37,581 nt of DNA from contig ONRS01000083.1 of assembly GCA_900320255.1 (NCBI GenBank), positions 1 through 37,581 of the forward strand, in the 5' to 3' direction. Source of the stretch: an uncultured Prevotellaceae bacterium. GTDB taxonomy: Bacteria; Bacteroidota; Bacteroidia; Bacteroidales; Bacteroidaceae. The notes under the pieces are model-generated. The model was not told where the DNA came from, did not search any database, and was given only the letters and a program-made list of their open reading frames with translations. Below are positions 31,101 to 37,581 of the stretch, piece by piece (the first letter of the stretch is position 1; each line of letters starts with the position of its first letter). The position numbers and the translations under genes are program-made.

Positions 31101-32699
31101 ATGTTTTATTCAGGAGCAGTGAAGAAGTCTCTCTATATACTTATTATAATAGTATCGGTGCTCACGGCCTGCATCGACCGACGGGAGTATGCCTCCATGT
31201 GTCAAGGACTGGACAGCCTGAACGAGCGTAACCGCAACGACGAGCCCTTCACCGCTGCTGACGTGCAACCCTACATCGACTACTTCGACCGGCACGGCGA
31301 GCCAAACGACCGCCTGTTAGCCTACTACCTCCTTGGCCGTGCATACCACGAACAGGGCGAGGCTCCCATGGCCTTGGAGCAATACCATAAAGCCATTGAG
31401 TGTGCCGACACCCTCTCCCGTGACTGCGACTTTGGGCAGCTGAGCAGGGTATATTCGCAGATGGGAGAAATTTTCTATGAACAGTCATTGTATAATCAAT
31501 ATTTTAGGTATTTGGATCTTTCCATCAATTCATTTTATAAAAGCAAAGATACTATTAACGCTTTCATCACTTACGAACAAAAGAGTTTTGCATATCGAGA
31601 ATTAAATCAGTTAGATAGTGCTGTAATTGTTTCTGAAGAGGTTGCCTCATTATATCGTGATTTCGGTTATGAATCTTATGCCGCTACTGCATTAGGGAGT
31701 ATCGCACGAACATTATTAATACAAGGCAAAACAGATAAAGCAAAAAAATACATGATAATCTATGAAGGAGAATCTGGGCTATTTAATGAGGCAGGTGAAA
31801 TAGAGGAAGGACGTGAAGCATATTACAATACAAAAGGACTTCTTTCTCTAAAAGAAAACAAACTCGACTCAGCTGAATATTGGTATCGCAAGGAGCTGCG
31901 CGACGGCAAAGACTTCAACAACCAAAACGGCGGTGCCTTGGGCCTTGCTATGGTCTTTGAGCAACGCCACCAGCCCGACTCTGCCGCTAAATACTATCAG
32001 TATGCTTATGCCATGAACGACTCCATGTATGCCCAGATGGCAACTGAGGAAGTGGCGAGGATGCAGGCAATGTACGACTACAGCCGTCATCAGCAGATAG
32101 CCCATGCCGAAAAGGAAAAAGCTTCACGAAGAGCCATCGTGATTTGGGTATGCATAGGAATTATCGTTCTGCTAAGTCTCGTTGCAATTATCATAGTTGA
32201 AAGAATAAACCATAGACACCAACAAATAGTAACGAAGTATTTAGAAAGCTTGAACATCATCAGACAGGCGCGCCAGGATATTAAAAAACTCAAAGCAAAC
32301 AATAAAGAAAATGCAGAGCTTATCGCCGAGAAAGAGATGGTCATTCATGAGCAAAAGGACTTCCTAAAAGCGCTGCCTACCGATTCGCTGATATACAAGC
32401 GTTTCTCCATACGAGGGAAAGAGCCTTCTACAGACGAATGGCTACAGATAGAAGAATTGGTGTTCGAACTGTTCCCCCAATTCCAAAAATTCATGGCCGA
32501 CCACAACAAGATGCTGAATGACAAAGAGCAGAAGACGTGTCTTCTGATTCGTGCAGGTTTCAAACCCAAGAATATTAGCGATATGCTCAACGTCGGCCCG
32601 TCGTACATATCCAATATTCGTTCAGAAATGTTGCAAAAACTTTTCGGACAGACAGGAACCCCAAAAGATTTTGATAGACTTCTTAGGGACATCAGCTAA
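31101..32699 (+). CDS. Membrane-bound TPR regulator with C-terminal HTH
   Basis: A 532-residue protein. The N terminus has a signal with lipobox-like LTAC, then TPR-like repeats to about residue 330, a membrane segment at about 344-366 (IVIWVCIGIIVLLSLVAIII), a coiled coil and a C-terminal helix-turn-helix (LIRAGFKPKNISDMLNVGPS, then YISNIRSEM). This layout is common among Bacteroidales one-component regulators: periplasmic TPR sensor, cytoplasmic DNA-binding end. The start may be GTG 31119 (MKKSLYIL...), which gives a cleaner signal. The middle third is strikingly AT-rich compared with both sides. Target unknown; the AT-rich genes downstream are candidates. Confidence 0.82.
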   Translation: MFYSGAVKKSLYILIIIVSVLTACIDRREYASMCQGLDSLNERNRNDEPFTAADVQPYIDYFDRHGEPNDRLLAYYLLGRAYHEQGEAPMALEQYHKAIECADTLSRDCDFGQLSRVYSQMGEIFYEQSLYNQYFRYLDLSINSFYKSKDTINAFITYEQKSFAYRELNQLDSAVIVSEEVASLYRDFGYESYAATALGSIARTLLIQGKTDKAKKYMIIYEGESGLFNEAGEIEEGREAYYNTKGLLSLKENKLDSAEYWYRKELRDGKDFNNQNGGALGLAMVFEQRHQPDSAAKYYQYAYAMNDSMYAQMATEEVARMQAMYDYSRHQQIAHAEKEKASRRAIVIWVCIGIIVLLSLVAIIIVERINHRHQQIVTKYLESLNIIRQARQDIKKLKANNKENAELIAEKEMVIHEQKDFLKALPTDSLIYKRFSIRGKEPSTDEWLQIEELVFELFPQFQKFMADHNKMLNDKEQKTCLLIRAGFKPKNISDMLNVGPSYISNIRSEMLQKLFGQTGTPKDFDRLLRDIS

Positions 32700-32778
32700 T
32701 TAGTTAGTATTTTATTCTTCTGATTTACAGATAGATAAGCGAGGTGAAATTTTTGGTGAAATTTCATTTTGCCAAATC

Positions 32779-32810
32779 TTTGCAATTATTTGTCAAAATG
32801 CCGAACTTTG
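32779..32810 (+). promoter_or_regulatory. Promoter for the small secreted protein at 32838
   Basis: TTTG (32779-32782), a 20-bp spacer and GAACTTTG (32803-32810), one base off consensus. It lies 27 bp before the ATG at 32838, supporting that start over 32769. Confidence 0.55.
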
Positions 32811-32837
32811 CAGAAACTTTTTTTAAATTTACGCATT

Positions 32838-33203
32838 ATGAGAAAAATTGCTATTTTATTATTCGCTATGCTGATGTCATGCACATTCGCACAAGCACAG
32901 GTTCCTGTATTAAAACCAATTTCATTTGTTTGCAAAGGCTTTAACAATGAAACAGTAGGAAACCAACCTATCAAATCCCCTGCCACTCCACCCACGGTCT
33001 ATCAGGAGGACAACACGCTGACGTTCGTGGCTGACCACCCGGACTATGTCCTTTATATTAAAGATGAGGACGAGGAGGTGGTCTATTCTGCGGTCGTTAC
33101 TTCTGCTGAGACGGAGGTCACGCTCCCCTCTTACCTCTCCGGCACCTACGAGATTGAGCTCGTCATGGGCAACTGGCTATTCACTGGGTGGATTGACTTG
33201 TAG
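32838..33203 (+). CDS. Small secreted beta-sandwich protein, DUF3244-like
   Basis: A 121-residue protein: signal peptide MRKIAILLFAMLMSCTFAQA, then a short domain with NTLTFVADHPDYVLYIKDED, EEVVYSAVV and LPSYLSGTYEIELVMGNWLF, which resembles the small DUF3244 Ig-like domain found in Bacteroidales, often near or fused to C10 proteases. A decayed C10 protease lies 3 kb downstream, which fits. The 3' half is GC-richer than the 5' half, so the gene may be a mosaic. Function unknown. Confidence 0.65.
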   Translation: MRKIAILLFAMLMSCTFAQAQVPVLKPISFVCKGFNNETVGNQPIKSPATPPTVYQEDNTLTFVADHPDYVLYIKDEDEEVVYSAVVTSAETEVTLPSYLSGTYEIELVMGNWLFTGWIDL

Positions 33204-33353
33204 GAACAATATTCTTATGATTTATAGAGTTTCCACTGAATTTCTAAAATATCTAAAGAGTCTTCGTTCATTCTTTTCACAAGAATCGAAATCCCCAATA
33301 ACTCCATTGCAAATTATACATCTGATTATAGCAAAAAAATATTACAATAAAAG
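33204..33353. other. AT-rich spacer without a supported gene
   Basis: A short open frame exists (from 33217) but has no recognisable domain, poor codon character and no promoter. I see no terminator or RNA structure here. Confidence 0.5.
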
Positions 33354-33907
33354 ATGATAAAAAAGAATTTATTTAACAATTTGTCAGGTTACTTGATTTC
33401 TGCAGTTATAGGTGTATTGGTTGGTTTTTTTTTGATTTCTTTAATAAGGTTGGCCCTAATATTGAATGCATAAAAAATGACTTGCGGAAAATAGCTGAAA
33501 GGTCAGAGAGCATGGACGAGAGTATTTATGAGATTGAAGGGAAATATCTGAAGAGAGACGAAGAAGGATGTGCTTGCATTGTCGGTGTCAGCAATGACTT
33601 AGAAGGAAACTATGTTTCGGTTTATAAAGGAAACAAGCTGAATCTCAAGAGTGGAGATATTATCTTTATAACTAACCCCTATGGTAAGTTCACACCAACT
33701 ATTAAATTCGTTGTTTATCTAATGGAAGAGAATACGAACAAAAAATCATCAGCCGATTTATATGTAAGTCGTGCGGGTATTGACAAGTTGGATATTACCC
33801 CGCAGGAAGTAAGGAAAAAAGGCATTTTTAATATGACTATGCTCCGGTACTCCGGAAGCAAAAACGAGCGGAAAGGCTATAGAGACGACGAACACGAAAC
33901 GAAATAA
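33354..33907 (+). pseudogene. Membrane-anchored protein gene split by a shift at a nine-T run
   Basis: Frame 1 (ATG 33354, stop 33471-33473) encodes MIKKNLFNNLSGYLISAVIG and the rest of a membrane helix. A run of nine T lies at 33425-33433. In the -1 frame the sequence continues without a stop as DFFNKVGPNIECIKNDLRKI and on to 33907, giving about 185 residues in total: one membrane anchor, a short helix and a soluble domain with YVSVYKGNKLNLKSGDIIFI and PTIKFVVYLMEE. One extra T, or -1 slippage, would fuse the parts. It may be a broken gene, a phase-variable gene, a slippage-expressed gene or a sequencing error. I do not recognise the soluble domain. Confidence 0.6.
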
Positions 33908-33997
33908 TTAGCCAGTGAGATAGAACTTGCCATGGTCAACAGACTTCTCACAGATTTATTAATCAATAAAAATTTAAAACTTAAAAGAAAAACTATT

Positions 33998-35119
33998 ATG
34001 AAAAAGTATTTTGCATTTTTTGTTGCTTTTGCTATGCCCTTAATTAGTAATGCACAAATCACGACTGATTCCTATGGGAATGTTAAAATTAAGCGGACAG
34101 AATCATCCACATATACCATGTTGGGGATTGGCTCGCAATATAATAACGCTGAATATGCCAGCTACCAGATGGGGACTCACGCAAGAGTTTCTAATGTCGG
34201 CATATATGATGTGGGAGTTTATGGATATGCAACCCCTGCAAATCCAGGAAATTCAGGTCGTTCCATAGGCATTTGTGGCATAGGTGGTAATTCTACATCT
34301 GGGTATAACTATGGTGTACTTGGGGGGTTGACCAACACGCAGCGTAGCGGTGCTGGCATTTTTGGAACAATTCTAAACCATATTGGTGTCAATGTCAGCG
34401 GACTATATGCCGGTTACTTTGACGGTGCAACCCGCGTCGCAGGGACTTTAACTGCAACATCGATCGTATCACCTTCTGATATTCGCCTGAAAGAAAATAT
34501 TATATCGCTATGCGATGAAAGAAGTAGCGCACTTGCCAATATTCTTGATATGAATGTCATTTCCTATAACTACAAATTTCAAGAATCAGAAGTTAATGAT
34601 ACTGCACAAGTTGTTCATCCTGAAATAGAAAAGATTAGGGCTGCTGAGGCTGCTGTCCGACATTTTGGTCTTTCTGCCCAAGAGTTACAAACGATTTATC
34701 CTAATCTTGTGTATGAGGGACAGGACGGGTATTTAAGTGTCAACTATATTGAGTTAGTACCTGTTCTAATTCGTTCTATTCAAGAATTGCAACAAGAGAT
34801 TGAGTCGCTGAAAATGTATCAGCGGATAGGTACAACCGATATTGAAGACATAGACCAGATGGAGGCAAAACTCTTTCAAAACAACCCCAATCCATTCTCA
34901 CAGCAGACAATTATTAAATTTCATATTCCAGAAAACACTTTGAATTCATGCATTTACATATTTGACATGCAGGGTAAAATGCAGAAACAATATCCAGTCA
35001 CAACTGCGCAAAACAGTATTACGATAGATAGTTATGAGCTACCTGCCGGCTTATATCTTTATTCCCTTGTTATCAATGGCAAGGAAGTTGCAACAAAGCG
35101 CATGATATTGTCAAATTAA
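33998..35119 (+). CDS. Secreted protein with S74 self-processing chaperone domain and T9SS sorting tail
   Basis: A 373-residue protein; signal peptide MKKYFAFFVAFAMPLISNAQ. Residues about 20-150 are Gly/Ser/Tyr/Asn-rich and beta-repeat-like (GYNYGVLGG, GIGGNST). Residues about 155-275 match the Peptidase_S74 intramolecular chaperone: SDIRLKENI carries Ser160 and Lys165 at the spacing of the known Ser-Lys dyad, followed by FGLSAQELQTIYPNLV and YLSVNYIELVPVLIRSIQEL. Residues about 295-373 are a type IX secretion type A sorting domain (NPNPFSQQTIIKFHI; LPAGLYLYSLVINGKEV; KRMILSN). Known S74 domains drive trimerisation of phage tail spikes and then cut themselves off. The start at 33998 is chosen for the signal peptide. 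Confidence 0.88.
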   Translation: MKKYFAFFVAFAMPLISNAQITTDSYGNVKIKRTESSTYTMLGIGSQYNNAEYASYQMGTHARVSNVGIYDVGVYGYATPANPGNSGRSIGICGIGGNSTSGYNYGVLGGLTNTQRSGAGIFGTILNHIGVNVSGLYAGYFDGATRVAGTLTATSIVSPSDIRLKENIISLCDERSSALANILDMNVISYNYKFQESEVNDTAQVVHPEIEKIRAAEAAVRHFGLSAQELQTIYPNLVYEGQDGYLSVNYIELVPVLIRSIQELQQEIESLKMYQRIGTTDIEDIDQMEAKLFQNNPNPFSQQTIIKFHIPENTLNSCIYIFDMQGKMQKQYPVTTAQNSITIDSYELPAGLYLYSLVINGKEVATKRMILSN

Positions 35120-35374
35120 CAATTCCCTTATAATGGAGTAGTGAGAAAAGCCTGTCACTGTACCTATAAGTAAAGCAAAGGTTGAGAATGATATAGCTGT
35201 CCTGATAATATACCAGAACAAAGAGGCTAAAACGTACTTTAAATATCGTTCGGCAAACACGCCTGCATACCAATTTCTCTATTAGGCACAGCGGTGGGCT
35301 TTTTCTATGTACGTCTTTGAAGACGTATGAAGTCTTAAAACAAACAAAATTATAACAAATCGAATTACATAGTT
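35120..35374. other. Intergenic stretch with a dyad before the GDPD gene
   Basis: 255 bp without a supported gene or consensus promoter. The one clear structure is TACGTCTT/AAGACGTA at 35310-35327, a perfect 8-bp inverted repeat around two bases and about 48 bp before the next ATG, which could be an operator or a leader hairpin. Confidence 0.5.
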
Positions 35375-36202
35375 ATGAAAAAGCACATCATTTTAAGAAC
35401 GCTGCTTTTTGTCTCAGTGGGTTTTCTGCTGCTTGCCTGTGAGAAGGAAAATGCAGAAGAACTGGAGGTACCCTTGGTGGTGTCACCAGCCTTCAGTGAG
35501 CAGCTCCTTATCTGTCACCGGGGCCTTCCGGACTTCCCCGAAAACACGTACACCGCCGTTGACGCTGCCGTGAAGGCCGGCTTCAAGGCCGTGGAGTGTG
35601 ACATAAGCGTGACAGCCGACGGTGTCTTCGTGCTGCACCATGACGTGACCATAGACCGTTGCAGCAACGGGACGGGACGTATAGACGAAATGACATACGA
35701 GGAACTGCTGTCATACGACTTCGGCTCATGGAAGGGGGAACAGTTTGAAGGCGAACGGCTGGCGAGGCTGTCAGACATTCTGGATTATTGCAAGGCAATG
35801 GGTGTGGTTCTCGAACTGGACCTTGCCGACGAGACACGCTTTGACAGGAAGTGGATTCCTTCCCTGTATGACTTGGTCAAGGAGAAGGGAATGTTAGGAC
35901 AAACTATGTTTACGGCCACGCAAGACGAGCTGGAGAGGTTTCTTTCCGTCAGGCGGAACATCATTGTTTCCATATCGGGGGTGTATGACATGGCCGCCGC
36001 CAGAAGGGCTGTTGCCCTGAAGGACAAAGTGACACTTTGCAACTTCTCCGTTCCTCACCATAAGCTAACCTCTGAGATATGTGACTTTGCCCACGAGAGT
36101 GGTATCAAGGTAAAGGCCTGGACGGTTAAGACGCAGATGGAGATGGACAAGTGCGTCCGTAGGGGAGCCGATTACATCATAACGGAACTGCCAATGATGT
36201 GA
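35375..36202 (+). CDS. Glycerophosphodiester phosphodiesterase family lipoprotein
   Basis: A 275-residue lipoprotein with signal ending FLLLAC. The catalytic pattern of GDPD enzymes is intact: HRGLPDFPENT, AVECDISVTADGVFVLHHD (Glu/Asp metal ligands and second His), VLELDLAD and the C-terminal VKAWTVKTQMEMDKCVRRGADYI split as WTV and GADYIITELP. It would hydrolyse glycerophosphodiesters to glycerol-3-phosphate and alcohol in the envelope. It is much GC-richer than its neighbours, suggesting a separate origin from the AT-rich genes on both sides. Confidence 0.92.
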   Translation: MKKHIILRTLLFVSVGFLLLACEKENAEELEVPLVVSPAFSEQLLICHRGLPDFPENTYTAVDAAVKAGFKAVECDISVTADGVFVLHHDVTIDRCSNGTGRIDEMTYEELLSYDFGSWKGEQFEGERLARLSDILDYCKAMGVVLELDLADETRFDRKWIPSLYDLVKEKGMLGQTMFTATQDELERFLSVRRNIIVSISGVYDMAAARRAVALKDKVTLCNFSVPHHKLTSEICDFAHESGIKVKAWTVKTQMEMDKCVRRGADYIITELPMM

Positions 36203-36239
36203 AATATACTTTTCTTATAATTGATCAATTTCAAGACTT

Positions 36240-36692
36240 ATGCGCTTTTGGGGAATTGTGTTTAATGCAGAATACGATTCCTCAGGGACATCCGTTGATA
36301 GTGAGTATGCCATTTCACAATTGCAAGAGATTGGGTTGAATGCAACCTCACTTTCTGACTATAACGGCAAAGATGTTATCAGCCAGTTAAAAAAGGGTAA
36401 TAGAATTATATATATGCGTGGAAATGGTCGTTATTATCATGTTGGTTTTGTGTTTAGAAAATATGTAGATGGACATGCTTGGGTGGTCGATGGATACATC
36501 CGTTCTATAAAAGGTTATAATACAGATTACTATTTACACTGTAATTGGGGATGGGGAGGTAATAAGAATGGATACTTTCTCAGCAATGTTTTTGACACAG
36601 ATGCTGGTCCAGAATATGATGACTACGCGACTTCAACAAGAGGTTACGAAAACTACCAATATAATCTTAAAACATCTGTTATATGCAAATAA
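36240..36692 (+). pseudogene. C10 (streptopain-type) cysteine protease fragment lacking the catalytic Cys
   Basis: 150 residues matching only the C-terminal half of a C10 protease: SGTSVDSEYAISQLQEIG, VISQLKKGNRIIYMRGN, the catalytic-His block GHAWVVDGYI and the closing HCNWGWGGNKNGYF. The propeptide, signal peptide and catalytic cysteine region that should precede are absent, and the reading frame is closed shortly upstream (stop 36222-36224). It is therefore a truncated remnant without proteolytic activity, unless the product has taken another role. Its end overlaps the following lipoprotein start by 10 bases, as in C10 operons with downstream lipoproteins. Confidence 0.8.
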
Positions 36693-37336
36693 AAATCAGT
36701 CAAACCGTGTTGTTACTCTGTTTAGCCCTTTTATCCAGCTGTAGCGATGATGGAGAAGGAAATGACCAGGTATATAAACCGACCTTTGGTTTCTACGTAC
36801 GCTTTCTATCACCGACAGGCACCAACGTTTTAGACTCGCTTGGGGTCTGTGAGGGTAGTCAATATCCCGTTAAAACAAGTGATGAGGATATTGAGCTGAC
36901 ATGCATCAGTTCCTGGAAAGGCAATCCTGTACATAATCTTGGACTGGCATGGTGGAAAATACCCGAAAACTACCAACACACATACGGAGACGTTTGGCCT
37001 GAAGGTACGGTGCTGTCATTCGCATGGGGAGACCAGCTCTTTTTTAGTGATCGCCTGGACTATCTGGATTTAGAGTATCTCATCACGATGCATAGCAGAA
37101 AAATATTCAAGGACGACAAGCCGCATACTATCAAGTGGTACCTCAGAGTCTTGTGCACCCGTTGCGATGCCTACAAGTGTGAGGTGGAAGGCAGGGAGTA
37201 TTCCCTGGTTGATGACCCTATATACAACTACTGGAGTCCTTTCTGGAAGCCTGAGAACTTTGCTCCGTTTACTGAATCCGAATCGTCGCGGATTCACCAA
37301 CTCGGAGGCATTATAACTATCAATATCGAGAAATAA
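36683..37336 (+). CDS. Lipoprotein of unknown function downstream of the C10 remnant
   Basis: A 217-residue lipoprotein; signal MQIKISQTVLLLCLALLSSC with lipobox LSSC, then an acidic SDDGEGND spacer. The mature part has FGFYVRFLSPTGTNVLDSLG, a tryptophan-rich middle (LAWWKIPENYQ; DVWPEGTVLSFAWGD) and four Cys (including CTRCDAYKC). I do not recognise the family. Overlap with the protease remnant suggests it once formed an operon with it. In Bacteroides some C10 proteases are paired with small lipoprotein inhibitors, but this protein is longer and no similarity can be claimed. Confidence 0.7.
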   Translation: MQIKISQTVLLLCLALLSSCSDDGEGNDQVYKPTFGFYVRFLSPTGTNVLDSLGVCEGSQYPVKTSDEDIELTCISSWKGNPVHNLGLAWWKIPENYQHTYGDVWPEGTVLSFAWGDQLFFSDRLDYLDLEYLITMHSRKIFKDDKPHTIKWYLRVLCTRCDAYKCEVEGREYSLVDDPIYNYWSPFWKPENFAPFTESESSRIHQLGGIITINIEK

Positions 37337-37376
37337 AAAAGATTATGATGAGAAAATGAATCACGGGGTTGCCTAT

Positions 37377-37490
37377 ATGCCCAGACAAGCACGCAAGAAA
37401 AGTGGCACAGGCATTTACCACGTAATGCTGCGTGGCATTAACCGTTAGGACATCTTCGAGAATGATGAAGACTGCATGCAAATTTTCTAA
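37377..37490 (+). pseudogene. Relic of a REP-associated tyrosine transposase (rayT / Y1_Tnp)
   Basis: MPRQARKKSGTGIYHVMLRG then INR, an in-frame TAG (37446-37448), then DIFENDEDCMQIF and a TAA at 37488. IYHVMLRGINR is the typical N-terminal block of IS200-like/RAYT transposases; the rest of the protein (about 200-250 residues, with the HUH and catalytic Tyr) is missing. It is non-functional. REP-like hairpins follow directly. Confidence 0.82.
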
Positions 37491-37497
37491 ATTTCCC

Positions 37498-37576
37498 CAA
37501 CACCTACCTCCAAACGTCTGAAATGCCGATGTACACTGGGTTTGGGAGCAGGTAGGTGTTGCCGTAACACCTACCT
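37498..37576. repeat. REP-like inverted repeats next to the rayT relic
   Basis: CAACACCTACCT (37498-37509), its exact complement AGGTAGGTGTTG (37550-37561) and AACACCTACCT again (37566-37576). The last two form an 11-bp stem around GCCGT, and the first two a 12-bp inverted repeat around 40 bp. The arrangement is like a bipartite REP/BIME element, and the array may continue past the window edge. Confidence 0.8.
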
Positions 37577-37581
37577 GACAC

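Noticed and set aside
31101-32699. Classical two-component sensor kinase
   Set aside because: No histidine kinase or receiver motifs are present; the C terminus is a helix-turn-helix after a coiled coil.
33998-35119. Prophage tail spike gene
   Set aside because: The S74 domain prompted this, but the protein has a signal peptide and a T9SS sorting tail, and no other phage genes are nearby.
1-37581. tRNA, rRNA, intact insertion sequences or integrase sites
   Set aside because: No cloverleaf, rRNA segment, complete transposase or attachment-site duplication was recognised by eye; the only transposase trace is the rayT relic.

Overview
The window looks like chromosome of a Bacteroidales bacterium, most likely Prevotella or a close relative. 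Evidence: type III glutamine synthetase, the Bacteroidetes-type promoter (TTTG, about 20 bp, TAnnTTTG), an ArgF'-type succinylornithine carbamoyltransferase, many lipoproteins of DUF families confined to this order, and a type IX secretion sorting tail. Names come from reading the translations; no database search was possible.

Layout. (1) 2-961: C-terminal end of glutamine synthetase III. (2) 961-1362: a gene-free leader holding two good promoters around a degenerate 22-bp tandem array with strong dyads. (3) 1363-11426: three copies of a two-gene unit, a polytopic DUF6057 membrane protein followed by a lipoprotein with one CxxCH (haem-c-like) motif and a PD40/TolB-like propeller. Copies A and B are in tandem on +, with a DUF4369-type lipoprotein between them. 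Copy C is convergent on -, and a bidirectional terminator at 8501-8537 separates it from B. (4) 11430-17034, - strand: PASTA protein, RluD-type pseudouridine synthase, Ddl, acyltransferase, NigD-like lipoprotein and ArgF', apparently co-directional with copy C. (5) 17181-17336: rpmH (L34) on -, divergent from efp. (6) 17517-20943: efp, glycosyltransferase, radC, DUF59 protein, LpxH. (7) 21055-22271: two TM2 proteins and a DUF2752 protein. (8) 22279-26204, - strand: GH2 glycosidase and dGTPase. (9) 26400-32699: dut, TPR protein, DUF4292 lipoprotein, EnvC-like coiled-coil/LytM protein and a membrane-bound TPR-HTH regulator. (10) 32838-37581: AT-rich accessory end with a small secreted protein, a gene split at a poly-T run, an S74 self-processing domain joined to a T9SS tail, a GDPD lipoprotein, a decayed C10 protease, an orphan lipoprotein and a rayT relic beside REP-like hairpins.

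The most unusual signals are: the triplicated DUF6057/CxxCH-propeller module, which may be an undescribed envelope electron-transfer or sensing system; the 22-bp array with compensated dyads upstream of it; and a family of 7-8 bp periodic tracts, many sharing the phase CTC plus four variable bases. These tracts recur at unrelated sites across the window, sit inside five genes without breaking their frames, and have even become a signal peptide.
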